64,000 bases of DNA from an uncultured Eubacteriales bacterium (GTDB lineage Bacteria > Bacillota > Clostridia > Oscillospirales > Oscillospiraceae). The DNA is taken from positions 1 through 64,000 of the forward strand of contig UQVA01000010.1 of NCBI GenBank assembly GCA_900544405.1, in the 5' to 3' direction. Below, one piece after another: positions 9,056 through 17,225 of the stretch (within the stretch, counting starts at the first letter, position 1; each line of letters opens with the position of its first letter). The notes under the pieces were generated by a model. The model searched no databases, was not told the origin of the DNA, and worked only from the letters and a program-made list of their open reading frames with translations. Both the position numbers and the translations under genes were made by a program.

Positions 9056-9193
9056 GATATTTGCAGAAAAGTGGCTTTGGTCGGTCCTGCGCCGCTTGAT
9101 TTTGAATCTTCCTTGCAGAATGGACATGAACCGCCCCACGGTCTTGATGTCAGAATGAGAGACGGACAGGCTTTGCCGCGCCAGTCCGGAAAT

Positions 9194-9233
9194 AAAAAAA
9201 CACCGCTGTGACCTCTCAACGAGATCACAGCGG
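9194..9233 (-). terminator. tRNA-Leu terminator
   Basis: On the minus strand CCGCTGTGA (9225-9233) pairs with TCACAGCGG (9203-9211) and is followed by a run of seven T. It lies eight bases past the tRNA. Confidence 0.88.
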
Positions 9234-9240
9234 CAAAGTT

Positions 9241-9326
9241 TGGTGCCGGTGGCCGGACTCGAACCGGCACGCCATCGCTGGCGGTGGATTTTGAGTCCAC
9301 TACGTCTACCATTCCATCACACCGGC
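9241..9326 (-). tRNA. tRNA-Leu (CAA anticodon)
   Basis: An 86-base class II tRNA on the minus strand. The acceptor stem is GCCGGTG/CACCGGC, the CCA end is encoded (9241-9243), the T arm contains GGTTCGAGTCC, and the anticodon loop CTCAAAA inside stem GTGGA/TCCAC gives CAA. A long variable arm fits leucine. It has its own promoter and terminator, so it is a single-gene unit. Confidence 0.96.
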
Positions 9327-9338
9327 GTTTACCGGTCC

Positions 9339-9367
9339 ATTATAACTGAACCGGCGAAAAAATGCAA
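9339..9367 (-). promoter_or_regulatory. tRNA-Leu promoter
   Basis: On the minus strand TTGCAT (9362-9367), 17-base spacer, TATAAT (9339-9344), 12 bases upstream of the tRNA. Confidence 0.8.
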
Positions 9368-9378
9368 GAGAAATTTTC

Positions 9379-10413
9379 TCAAATTTCCAAATATCCGCAA
9401 AGGACCTTCAAAGTATTGTACACGCCCTCGATGTGGCTGCGCTCGTAGCCGTGACTGGCGTAGACCCCTGCGCCGATGAGGCCGTGGGCCACGTCGTAGC
9501 CTGCCCGCAATGTGGCCTCCACATCAGAGCCATAGTGGGGGTACACGTCCACGGCGTAATCCGCCCCGGTCTTTTTGGCGGCATCGATGAGTTTGCCCAC
9601 CACTTCATAGCTGTACGGGCCGCCGGAATCCTTAGCGCAGATGGAAACCTGCCGCTCGGTGCAGCTCAGTCCATTGCCCACGCAGCCCATGTCCACAGAA
9701 ATGGCCTCGGTCACGTCGTCAGGAATAGAGGCGGAGCCGCCGTGGCCCACTTCCTCATAGACCGTCACATAGACGTAGGTATGCCGGGGCAGCTTCACGC
9801 CCATGTCCTTCAAATACCGGGCAAAGCCCAGCAGGATGCCCACAGACAGCTTGTCGTCCAGGAACCGGCTTTTCAGATAGCCGCTCTCGGTCCGGCGGGT
9901 CCGGGGGTCAAAGCAGACCATATCCCCGGTCTCGATGCCAAGGGCCTTGGTGTCGGCGGCGGAATTCACATTCTCGTCCAGCACCACCTCCGTGGTGTCG
10001 AAGCTGCGCTGGGTAGTGGAAAAGTCGCCGTTCACATGAATGGAAGCGTTGCATAGCTGCAAGGTTCCCTCGTACACCCGGCCGTCCCGGGTGTAAACAC
10101 GGACGTTCTCCGTCTCGCCGTTGTTGGCGTTCATGCCGCCCAGAGCCGTCAGCCGCAGTCGGCCGTTGCTCTTGACCTCCGCCACCATGCCGCCCAGGGT
10201 GTCCGTATGGGCCGCCAGCAGTAAGCCCTGGCCTTCACCACCCAGGTCCACCAGCACACCGCCCTTTTTCGTCATTTTCACCGGATAGCCCATGGTCTCA
10301 AAGGAATCCTTCACCCAGGCGGCGGCTTTCGCCGTGAAGCCCGTAGGCGAGTCGATGGCCAGCAGGGCCGCAGCCTGGTCCCAGGCAATATCCGCATATT
10401 TCCGATCCAGCAT
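9379..10413 (-). CDS. M42 family metallopeptidase (glutamyl aminopeptidase type)
   Basis: This 344-residue cytosolic di-metal aminopeptidase of the M42/FrvX family trims small peptides. The metal ligands and catalytic residues can be followed in order: AAHTDTLGG (His), FLDDKLSVG (bridging Asp), YEEVGHGGSA (catalytic and metal Glu), VDMGCVG (Asp) and ASHGYERSH (last His). The start at 10411-10413 is picked because TAGGAGGA precedes it; the frame extends a little further up. It lies 14 bases downstream of the YdcF-like gene, as the second gene of a two-gene operon. Confidence 0.92.
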   Translation of the reverse strand: MLDRKYADIAWDQAAALLAIDSPTGFTAKAAAWVKDSFETMGYPVKMTKKGGVLVDLGGEGQGLLLAAHTDTLGGMVAEVKSNGRLRLTALGGMNANNGETENVRVYTRDGRVYEGTLQLCNASIHVNGDFSTTQRSFDTTEVVLDENVNSAADTKALGIETGDMVCFDPRTRRTESGYLKSRFLDDKLSVGILLGFARYLKDMGVKLPRHTYVYVTVYEEVGHGGSASIPDDVTEAISVDMGCVGNGLSCTERQVSICAKDSGGPYSYEVVGKLIDAAKKTGADYAVDVYPHYGSDVEATLRAGYDVAHGLIGAGVYASHGYERSHIEGVYNTLKVLCGYLEI

Positions 10414-10427
10414 TTTCTTAAATCCTC

Positions 10428-11174
10428 CTAAAAAATCGTGTAATACCATACGGCCAGAATTTCACGCAGGAAATAGTCCACAAATAAGTAGGCTTTGGTC
10501 GTCTTTGCAGGGATGCCCACCGGCTCCACTCCCTGCTGCCGGGCGAACAGCCCTGCCCGATAGAGGTGGTACTCACTGGTGACGATGCCCAGTTTGTCCA
10601 CGTCCTCTCCGGTGCGCTGTCGAATGAGCGCCCGGGAATATTCGATGTTTTCCCGGGTATTCCGGGCCTGGTCCTCGACCCAGACCCGCTCCGGGGCGAT
10701 GCCCATGGCGGTCAGTTCCCGGTAGATGCACTCCCCTTCCGAAATGTCCTCCCACTTGCCCCGGGTGCCGGTGCCGATGGCCACAGCCTCCGGGTGGGCC
10801 ACCAGATACGCATAGGCCGCCTGGATCCGGTCCCTGAGCGACGTGGACGGGACCGTGCCGTTGACCCCGGCCCCCAGCACCAGAATGTACTTGCAGTCGG
10901 CATCGGCATTTCCGCCAGCGGCCCGGAGAATGCACTGCCCCGCCCAAATTGCGGCGGCCAAGCCCAAAGTCAGAATACAGATCAGCACCCGCCGGACATT
11001 CCGGGCGGCTTTCGGCTTCTTCTGTGCCCAGCGGTGCAGGGCCAGAAATGCCGCCAGCACGCAGCCCAGGACGAACACGCAAAGGCCGATGACCTTTCCG
11101 ATGGGCGAAAAAATCAGAAGCAGCACTCCCGCCAATCCCAGGGCGGCAGCGGCTGCCCAAAGCAGTTTTTCCAT
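10428..11174 (-). CDS. YdcF-like DUF218 membrane protein
   Basis: The 248-residue product has two N-terminal membrane hairpins (residues 5-50) and a third segment near 64-85, then a DUF218/YdcF domain: YILVLGAGVNG, the arginine-bearing RDRIQAAYAYL, VAIGTGTRGKWEDISEG, DQARNTRENI and TSEYHLYRAGLFAR. DUF218 proteins (SanA, ElyC and YdcF relatives) are tied to envelope functions, but the biochemical role is unclear. It is the first gene of the operon with the M42 peptidase. Confidence 0.88.
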   Translation of the reverse strand: MEKLLWAAAAALGLAGVLLLIFSPIGKVIGLCVFVLGCVLAAFLALHRWAQKKPKAARNVRRVLICILTLGLAAAIWAGQCILRAAGGNADADCKYILVLGAGVNGTVPSTSLRDRIQAAYAYLVAHPEAVAIGTGTRGKWEDISEGECIYRELTAMGIAPERVWVEDQARNTRENIEYSRALIRQRTGEDVDKLGIVTSEYHLYRAGLFARQQGVEPVGIPAKTTKAYLFVDYFLREILAVWYYTIF

Positions 11175-11194
11175 AGTCGCCTCCTTTTTTTGCT

Positions 11195-11223
11195 ATTCTA
11201 CCACGTCCGTATGCAAAATGCAA
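11195..11223 (-). promoter_or_regulatory. promoter of the YdcF-M42 operon
   Basis: On the minus strand TTGCAT (11218-11223), 17-base spacer, TAGAAT (11195-11200), with AGGAGG just before the start codon. Confidence 0.7.
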
Positions 11224-11255
11224 CTGTCTCCCGGAATGATCCTCTTTTTTCCCTG

Positions 11256-11284
11256 TTGACATGGCCGGTTTTCGGTGGTATTAT
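11256..11284 (+). promoter_or_regulatory. brnQ leader promoter
   Basis: Perfect TTGACA (11256-11261), 17-base spacer, TATTAT (11279-11284). Transcription would begin around 11291, just ahead of the T-box leader. Confidence 0.85.
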
Positions 11285-11299
11285 TTAGAAAATTTCATA

Positions 11300-11573
11300 G
11301 AAAAGCGACGACGAAGACGGAGCTGGCGAAAGTGCCATACAGAGAGCCGGGGGCGGTGGAAGCCCGGCAGGAAACGCCATGTCTCCCATCCCTTCCGAGC
11401 CGAGGCCCCCAAAGTTGTAAAAAGGAATCCAACCGGTAGGGACTTCCGCGCAGGCTGCGTCAGTGCCTAGGGCTTGTTGGAGTCTGAAAAGAGTGGTACG
11501 GGAAACCGTACAATTTGAGTGGTACCGCGGGTTTGCCCCGTCTCAAAGCAATTTGAGACGGGGCTTATTTTTA
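11300..11573 (+). promoter_or_regulatory. T-box leader upstream of brnQ
   Basis: A T-box RNA binds a specific tRNA and lets transcription continue only when that tRNA is uncharged. Visible parts are a long Stem I with the hairpin GCCGGG/CCCGGC around a GGTGGAAG loop (about 11346-11367), a hairpin GTACGG-GAAA-CCGTAC (11496-11511), and the T-box core GAGTGGTACCGCGG (11517-11530). TTTGAG (11514-11519) can pair with CTCAAA (11542-11547), which is also part of the terminator stem, giving the expected switch. The TGGT in the core would pair with an ACCA tRNA end, as in Ile, Val and Leu tRNAs. I could not settle the specifier; ATC (Ile) at 11388-11390 is one candidate. Confidence 0.92.
11535..11573 (+). 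terminator. T-box controlled terminator
   Basis: A perfect 13-bp stem GCCCCGTCTCAAA/TTTGAGACGGGGC with a GCAA loop (11535-11564), followed by TTATTTTTA. It excludes the antiterminator described for the T-box leader. Confidence 0.92.
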
Positions 11574-11591
11574 TTCTCAGGAGGCTATTTT

Positions 11592-12908
11592 ATGAAACTG
11601 TCCAGGCGCAATATGCAGACCGTGAGCTTCATGCTCTTTTCCCTGTTCTTCGGAGCGGGGAACCTGATCTTCCCGCCCTTTCTGGGGCAAAATGCGGGAA
11701 CTGCCGCCCCGGCGGCCATGATCGGCTTTCTCGTCACGGCGGTCCTTCTGCCGGTGCTGGGGGTCATCGTGGTGGCCCGGTTCGACGGGCTGGACAAGCT
11801 GGCGGGCCATGTGGGCAAAAGATTCTCCCTGGTGTTCACCCTGCTCATTTACCTCTCCATCGGGCCGGGCCTGGGCATCCCCAGAGCCGCCTCCGTGCCT
11901 TTTGAAATGGCCGTAGCCCCCTATCTGCCGGAGTCGGCCAACGTGCGGCTCTTTCTGCTGCTCTATTCCCTGGTATTTTTCCTGGCAGCCCTGTGGCTGT
12001 GCCTGAATCCGGGGAAACTGGTGAAGCGCATCGGCAATTTCCTGACCCCTTCCCTACTGCTCCTGCTGCTGTTTCTCTTTGTCAGCTTCCTGTTCCGGGG
12101 AGAGCGGGCCTTCGCCGCTCCTCAGCGTGCGTACGCTTCTGCCCCTCTGCTCCGGGGCTTTGCGGAGGGCTATCAGACCATGGACACCATCGCCGCCCTG
12201 AATTTCGGTCTGGTCATCGCCACTACGCTGACCAATTTCGGCCTTTCGGAAAAGCGGGACCAGCTGCGCCATACGGTCCGGGCGGGACTGCTGGCCGGAG
12301 GCATCCTGGCGCTGGTATACCTGGCCCTGGGCTATATGGGAATGTGTTCCTCCGGGGTCTATCCGGTCCAGGAAAACGGCGCCTGGACCCTCCGGTGCAT
12401 CGTCTATCAGCTGTTCGGTGCGCCCGGCGCCGTGCTGTTGGCGGCCATCTTCACCCTGGCCTGCCTGACCACCTGCGTGGGGCTCATCAACTCCATTTCT
12501 CAGTATTTTTCTACCCTGTTCCGGTTCTTCGGCTACCGGCAGTGGGTCTACTGCATCACCGCCGGGGCGTTTCTCATCTGCAACCTGGGCCTGACCACCA
12601 TCCTGAAAATCTCCATTCCCATCCTCAACGCCATTTACCCGGTGGCCATTCTGCTGATTTTGCTGGGCCTGAGCCATGGACTTTGGAAGGGCAACGCCCT
12701 GGTGTACCCCCTTGCTGCCGGGGCCACCGGCTGCGTCAGTCTGGTCTATGCCCTCTATGAAGCCGGGATTCCCCTGGGAGCCGTAGGAAATTTATTTGAA
12801 CATCTGCCCCTCTTTGACCAGGGCTTCGGCTGGCTCTGGGCGGCCTTGCTGGCCATCCCGGTCAGTCTGGTTGGGAATGCCATGCAAAAGCGGAAAAATC
12901 ATGTTTGA
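11592..12908 (+). CDS. brnQ: branched-chain amino acid transporter, LIVCS family
   Basis: BrnQ imports Leu, Ile and Val with a cation. The 438-residue protein has about twelve membrane segments and the family N-terminal signature FMLFSLFFGAGNLIFPP, followed by GPGLGIPRAASVPFEM and SEKRDQLRHT. The start ATG at 11592 has GGAGG seven bases upstream; the frame is open through the T-box leader, but that part is not coding. Control by a T-box with an ACCA-type binding core fits regulation by a branched-chain aminoacyl-tRNA level. Confidence 0.95.
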   Translation: MKLSRRNMQTVSFMLFSLFFGAGNLIFPPFLGQNAGTAAPAAMIGFLVTAVLLPVLGVIVVARFDGLDKLAGHVGKRFSLVFTLLIYLSIGPGLGIPRAASVPFEMAVAPYLPESANVRLFLLLYSLVFFLAALWLCLNPGKLVKRIGNFLTPSLLLLLLFLFVSFLFRGERAFAAPQRAYASAPLLRGFAEGYQTMDTIAALNFGLVIATTLTNFGLSEKRDQLRHTVRAGLLAGGILALVYLALGYMGMCSSGVYPVQENGAWTLRCIVYQLFGAPGAVLLAAIFTLACLTTCVGLINSISQYFSTLFRFFGYRQWVYCITAGAFLICNLGLTTILKISIPILNAIYPVAILLILLGLSHGLWKGNALVYPLAAGATGCVSLVYALYEAGIPLGAVGNLFEHLPLFDQGFGWLWAALLAIPVSLVGNAMQKRKNHV

Positions 12909-12915
12909 CAGTCTC

Positions 12916-12955
12916 CCCCGGTGGGGCGGAAAAATTCCGCTCTGCCGGGGATTTT
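12916..12955 (+). terminator. brnQ terminator
   Basis: An imperfect long hairpin with outer arms CCCCGG (12916-12921) and CCGGGG (12945-12950), a GCGGAA/TTCCGC inner stem, and a following ATTTTCTG tract. Confidence 0.65.
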
Positions 12956-12958
12956 CTG

Positions 12959-12987
12959 TTGCATTTTGGAATCACCCGTGCTATACT
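12959..12987 (+). promoter_or_regulatory. promoter of the marR-ABC operon
   Basis: TTGCAT (12959-12964), 17-base spacer, TATACT (12982-12987), just after the brnQ terminator. Confidence 0.65.
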
Positions 12988-13017
12988 TTCCAAACAAGTT
13001 GTATGTGCAATTACTTA

Positions 13018-13031
13018 GTTGTAGCTACAAC
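13018..13031 (+). promoter_or_regulatory. candidate MarR operator
   Basis: A perfect 14-base palindrome GTTGTAGCTACAAC about 30 bases downstream of the -10 and 22 bases ahead of the marR start. A related half-site GTTGTA occurs at 12998-13003. Its place suggests autoregulation by the MarR protein encoded next. Confidence 0.55.
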
Positions 13032-13052
13032 AAAGAGAGGACGTTGGAAACC

Positions 13053-13529
13053 ATGGAGCATCCTGCCCGAAAGATCACCAAGATTGCCCGGGAAACGGAG
13101 CGGCTGGTGCTGCTGGCCATGCGGGGCGAACACATCGGCACGGCGGAAATCGACTGCATCCACGCCGTCCGCCATCACCCCGGCATCACCCAGACGGAGC
13201 TGGCCGCCGCCCTGAACACCGACAAGCCCGCCATCGCCCGCCGGACCGCCAGTCTGGAGCGGAAGGGCTATCTGCGCCGGGAACCGAACCCTGCCGACGG
13301 CCGCAGTCAGCTGCTCTACCCCACGGACCAGGCTCAGAACCTCCGCAACGCCAAAGCCGCCTCGGAGGACGCTTTTTACGAGTATCTTCTGTCCGGGCTG
13401 GACCAGGGGGACCGGGAGAAATTTCTGGAGCTGCTGGATATTCTCTACCGCCGCTCCAAGGAGGAAAGCCGCAGCGGCTTCCCCCATGTGAGCGCCATTC
13501 TGGAGGCATCAGATCGTGAAAAAGCATGA
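13053..13529 (+). CDS. MarR family transcriptional regulator
   Basis: This 158-residue protein has a winged helix-turn-helix core: HPGITQTELAAALNTDKPAI is the recognition region and RKGYLRREPNPADGRS is the wing, typical of MarR repressors that bind small lipophilic ligands. ATG 13053 is used, though AGAGAGG is 12 bases away, and an in-frame TTG at 13044 is possible. The gene overlaps the first ABC gene by 14 bases, so the regulator very probably controls the exporter and itself through the palindrome upstream. Confidence 0.9.
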   Translation: MEHPARKITKIARETERLVLLAMRGEHIGTAEIDCIHAVRHHPGITQTELAAALNTDKPAIARRTASLERKGYLRREPNPADGRSQLLYPTDQAQNLRNAKAASEDAFYEYLLSGLDQGDREKFLELLDILYRRSKEESRSGFPHVSAILEASDREKA

Positions 13530-15249
13530 ATTTCGCCCGGACAGCATCGGGGCCTACTTCCGGGCCGAATGGCTGCCCCTGACCTTCGTCACCTTGTCGG
13601 GCCTGGTGTACAACATTGGTCTGCTGGCCGGTCCCTGGTATGAGGGCAAGCTGGCCCAGTGCCTTTCAGACATTCTGCAAGGCTACGAGACTGCCGGGGC
13701 CATGGCGGTGCTGGTGGGCGCTTATGTTCTTGTGACGCTGCTGGTCCAGTCCGCCCGATTTGTGAAGCGGTTCTATGTGCGCCGGTTCGCCAACAACATC
13801 AACCGTCGGATGAAGGGCGTTCTGTACGCCAATCTGGTCCGGCAGAGCCGCAGCACCCTGGGAAAGGAAGGCTCCGGCGAGCTGATGACCAAGGCCATTT
13901 CCGACGTGGACGACTGCGCCGAGGGAATGCGGAAATTCACCACGGAATTTTTTGATACCGGCGTGGCTCTGGTGGGCTATGTGGTCATGCTGCTACTTTA
14001 CGACTGGCGGCTGGCCCTGATGTGCATGATCTTCCCGCCGGTGTCCTACATCTGCGCTCAGAAAATGAAAAAACTGGTCCAGCGGTCCGGGGCCGCTTAC
14101 AAAAAGGCCGCCTCCGGCCTCAGCACCGCCACCTTAGACCGGGCGAAAAACGCCGTCACCTACCGGGTCTACGGCTGCGAGGAGGCCCAGGAGGGCCGGT
14201 ACGAGGACGCTTTGGACAGCTATGAGCGGACCGCCGTCCGGGCCAACGTCTGGCAGTCGGCTCTGCCGCCCCTGTACCTGGCGGTATCCAATCTCAGCGT
14301 GATCTTCATTCTCTATTTCGGCGGGAAAAACGTGCTGGGCAGCGGCTGGCAGGCCTGGGACATCGCGGCCTTTACCACGTTCCTGTCCTGCTTCGTGAAG
14401 ATGGCCACCAAGTCCTCCAAGACCGCCAAGCTGTTCAACTCCGTCCAGCGGGCGGAGGTCTCCTGGAAGCGCATCAAGCCCCTGATGAAGGCCCCGGAGG
14501 CCCTGCCGAAGCTGAACATTCCCGACGGGGAACCTCTGGAAGTCAAGGGTGTTTCCTTCGCCTATCCCGGCTGTGAGCCTACCTTCCAGAATTTGACCTT
14601 CTCCGCCAAGCCCGGCGACATCATCGGCATCACCGGCCCCGTGGCCTGCGGAAAATCCACCCTGGGCCGGATGTTCCTGTGCGAGGAGCCTTATTCCGGC
14701 TCCATCCGGCTGGGGAACCGGGAGCTTTCCGGCCTGACGGCACGGGAAATTTCTGAGCGCATCGGCTATCTGGGCCATGACCCGGAGCTGTGGAACGACA
14801 CCGTAAAGGCCAACGTGCTTTGCGGTGAAACTGCCGACCCTATGGCGGCTCTTTCCCTGACGGCCATGGACAAGGAGGTCCGCTCCATGGAACAGGGGGT
14901 GAACACCATGGTGGGCAGCAGCGGCGTGCGGCTGTCCGGCGGTCAGGCCCAACGCCTGGCTCTGGCCCGGACCCTGGCTCATCCCCGTCCGGTGCTGATT
15001 CTGGACGACCCCTTCTCCGCTCTGGACCGGCCCACGGAGGATGTGGTCTTTGCGGACCTGAAAGCATACGCCAAGGACAAAATCGTCCTGCTTATTTCTC
15101 ACCGGCTTTATCACTTCCCGGAAATGAAGGAAATTCTCTTCCTGGAGGACGGAAATATTACCGCCGGGACCCACGAGGCGCTGCTTTCAGGCAATGCCGC
15201 TTACCGGAATCTCTATGAAAGTCAGACAGGAGGTGCGGACCATGCGTAA
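13516..15249 (+). CDS. ABC exporter half-transporter, degenerate-site subunit
   Basis: A 577-residue fused membrane-ATPase protein of the multidrug exporter type. About six membrane segments (residues 20-310) precede the nucleotide-binding domain: Walker A GPVACGKST, signature LSGGQAQRLALAR, Walker B LILDDPFSALD and H-loop LISHRLY. The residue after the Walker B aspartate is Asp, not the catalytic Glu, so this subunit should supply the weak ATP site of a heterodimer with the next gene. The start is GTG 13516 with TGGAGG upstream, inside the end of marR. Confidence 0.92.
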   Translation: MKKHEFRPDSIGAYFRAEWLPLTFVTLSGLVYNIGLLAGPWYEGKLAQCLSDILQGYETAGAMAVLVGAYVLVTLLVQSARFVKRFYVRRFANNINRRMKGVLYANLVRQSRSTLGKEGSGELMTKAISDVDDCAEGMRKFTTEFFDTGVALVGYVVMLLLYDWRLALMCMIFPPVSYICAQKMKKLVQRSGAAYKKAASGLSTATLDRAKNAVTYRVYGCEEAQEGRYEDALDSYERTAVRANVWQSALPPLYLAVSNLSVIFILYFGGKNVLGSGWQAWDIAAFTTFLSCFVKMATKSSKTAKLFNSVQRAEVSWKRIKPLMKAPEALPKLNIPDGEPLEVKGVSFAYPGCEPTFQNLTFSAKPGDIIGITGPVACGKSTLGRMFLCEEPYSGSIRLGNRELSGLTAREISERIGYLGHDPELWNDTVKANVLCGETADPMAALSLTAMDKEVRSMEQGVNTMVGSSGVRLSGGQAQRLALARTLAHPRPVLILDDPFSALDRPTEDVVFADLKAYAKDKIVLLISHRLYHFPEMKEILFLEDGNITAGTHEALLSGNAAYRNLYESQTGGADHA

Positions 15250-16882
15250 ACCCACCAACGGCGTATTTGCCGCCGTATTGGATGCCGCCAAGGAACACAA
15301 GCTGCTCAGCATCGGCACCGTTCTCTGCGCCGCAGCCTCGGTGCTGGCCACTTTGCTGCCGCCGCTGCTCTTGGGGCGCATCGTGGACGACCTGACCGGC
15401 GGACTTTCCCTGTCCCTGGCCGCCATTCTCTGCTATTTTGTTTCTCTGGCCCTGGGCGGCATCCTCAATTCCGCACAGGAGACCCTGCTGGAAATATTCG
15501 GCCAGAAAATGACCCACGCCCTCCGGTCCGAAATGTCCCGGAAGCTGACCCATCTCCCCGCCGCCGCCCTGGCCGCTCAGGACCCCGGTCAAATTGCTGC
15601 CCGGTTCTCCGGCGATGTGGACACGGTGGAGGCCCTGTTCACCTCCGGCGTTATTTCCATGGCGGCGGATGCCTGCCGCATTCTCTCCATTTTCGTGGTC
15701 ATCGCCATCAAGAATACCGGTCTGGCCCTGGTCCTGCTGCTGGTCCTGCCGCTGCTGACCCTGTTCACCCGGCACGTTCAGAAGCGGATGCTCTCGGCCC
15801 AGCTGGCAAACCGGAAGGCCGTGGCCTCCATCTCCGGTCAGGTGCCGGAGACCATCCACAACATCCGCACCATTCATGCCCTGGGTCTGGAGGATTACAT
15901 GGAGCGGCGCTATGACCGTTCCATTGGGGAAAGCTACGCCGCCGTGGAGAAAACCAACTTCTACGATGCCATTTACTCTCCCGTAGTGCTGATTCTGGAT
16001 GCCGCCGTGGTGGGCCTCGTTATGCTGCTCTCCGCCACCGGCAACGCAACAGTATTGCAGCTGTTCGGAATGTCCGTAGGCACCGCCGTGACCATGATCG
16101 ACTACATCAGCCGGATCTTCACGCCGATTGAGACCCTGGGCATGGAGATTCAGACCATACAGTCCGCCATGGCCGGCGTGAGGCGTATCGATGCTTTCCT
16201 CGCTCAGCCGGAGCGGGACATCCCCGCCCAGCGCTCCTGCCCCCGTGGGGATGTGGAGCTTTCCCATGTGACCTTCGGCTACGATCAGCGGACCGTTCTT
16301 TCGGGCCTGTCCTTCACGGTGAAGGCCGGGGAGCAGGTCACGCTGGTGGGCCGTACCGGTGCCGGAAAAAGCACCGTGTTCCGGCTGCTGCTGGGCCTGT
16401 ACCATCCCCAGGAAGGCAGCCTGACCATCGGCGGCGTGGACGTTTCTCAGATTCCCGACCAGGAGCGCCGGAAGTGCATCGGCTGCGTGGAGCAGCACTT
16501 CTCCCGTGTTCCGGGGACCGTGCTGGAGCAAATTACGCTCTCCGACCCGCAAATCACAAGAGAAATGGCAGAAACTGCCGCAAAACTGGCCGGTCTGGAC
16601 GCCGTTATCCGCAGCTTTCCCCAAGGCTATGACACCCCCTGCACGGATTCCATGTTCTCCCAGGGCGAATGGCAGCTTCTCTCCATTGCCCGGGCCGCTG
16701 CCGCCGACCCCGGCGTGCTGCTGCTGGACGAGATCACCGCCAACCTGGATGCAGACACGGAAGCCCGGGTCATGGAAGCCCTGCGCCGGGCCTCGGAAGG
16801 CCGGACCGTGCTCTCCATCTCCCACCGAATTTACGAAAGCCTCGGCGGCCGGGTCATCGAGATCCATCCTATCCCGGCATAA
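15242..16882 (+). CDS. ABC exporter half-transporter, second subunit
   Basis: The 546-residue partner overlaps the first subunit by eight bases (ATGCGTAA), with AGGAGGTG upstream of the ATG. Six membrane segments are followed by Walker A GRTGAGKST and a full Walker B with catalytic glutamate, VLLLDEITANLD, and H-loop SISHRIYE. The signature is not LSGGQ but FSQGEWQLLSIARA. A normal Walker B here with a changed signature complements the opposite pattern of the partner, as in heterodimeric exporters with one active and one degenerate site. The substrate is unknown; MarR control suggests a toxic or signalling compound. Confidence 0.92.
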   Translation: MRKPTNGVFAAVLDAAKEHKLLSIGTVLCAAASVLATLLPPLLLGRIVDDLTGGLSLSLAAILCYFVSLALGGILNSAQETLLEIFGQKMTHALRSEMSRKLTHLPAAALAAQDPGQIAARFSGDVDTVEALFTSGVISMAADACRILSIFVVIAIKNTGLALVLLLVLPLLTLFTRHVQKRMLSAQLANRKAVASISGQVPETIHNIRTIHALGLEDYMERRYDRSIGESYAAVEKTNFYDAIYSPVVLILDAAVVGLVMLLSATGNATVLQLFGMSVGTAVTMIDYISRIFTPIETLGMEIQTIQSAMAGVRRIDAFLAQPERDIPAQRSCPRGDVELSHVTFGYDQRTVLSGLSFTVKAGEQVTLVGRTGAGKSTVFRLLLGLYHPQEGSLTIGGVDVSQIPDQERRKCIGCVEQHFSRVPGTVLEQITLSDPQITREMAETAAKLAGLDAVIRSFPQGYDTPCTDSMFSQGEWQLLSIARAAAADPGVLLLDEITANLDADTEARVMEALRRASEGRTVLSISHRIYESLGGRVIEIHPIPA

Positions 16883-16905
16883 AGGCCGGATATCCCCCAT
16901 TTTTC

Positions 16906-16934
16906 TTGACAACCGTGGGAAAACAGAGTATCAT
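16906..16934 (+). promoter_or_regulatory. cobalamin biosynthesis operon promoter
   Basis: Perfect TTGACA (16906-16911), 17-base spacer, TATCAT (16929-16934), directly ahead of the riboswitch. Confidence 0.82.
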
Positions 16935-16944
16935 GGTAGAAAAC

Positions 16945-17150
16945 AAACATTTCAGTGTCCCGGTCCGCCGAAAAAGCCTCCGGGGAGAATAGAGAATCCG
17001 GTGCGAATCCGGAGCGGTACCGCCACTGTAAGTGCGGAGGTCCCGGCAATGGCGAAAGCCGGTCATTGGAGCGATCCGAGAAGGCCCAGCCGGGACTTTG
17101 GATGCACAAGTCAGGAGACCTGCTGAAATGGTTCCCCGCCGAAAGCGGGG
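16945..17150 (+). promoter_or_regulatory. cobalamin riboswitch, biosynthesis operon
   Basis: The adenosylcobalamin-sensing core is clear: CCGGTGCGAATCCGG, then CGGTACCGCCACTGTAAG, and the B12 box AGTCAGGAGACCTGCTG (17109-17125). An intrinsic terminator follows, so the likely action is transcription termination when cobalamin is plentiful. It controls the operon starting at cbiA. The 5' and 3' limits are approximate. Confidence 0.95.
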
Positions 17151-17174
17151 CGGCTTCTGCCAGCAGAAAAATCG

Positions 17175-17209
17175 GCTGCGGCGATCTTTTGGGATCGCCG
17201 CAGCTTTTT
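17175..17209 (+). terminator. riboswitch-controlled terminator before cbiA
   Basis: Perfect 12-bp stem GCTGCGGCGATC/GATCGCCGCAGC (17175-17204) followed by TTTTTG, six bases ahead of the cbiA ribosome binding site. Confidence 0.93.
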
Positions 17210-17225
17210 GTTTCAGGAGGCATCT

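Noticed and set aside
15158..16912. 584-residue open frame on the minus strand across the second MarR-linked ABC gene
   Set aside because: No recognisable domains; the plus strand has Walker A and Walker B motifs throughout.
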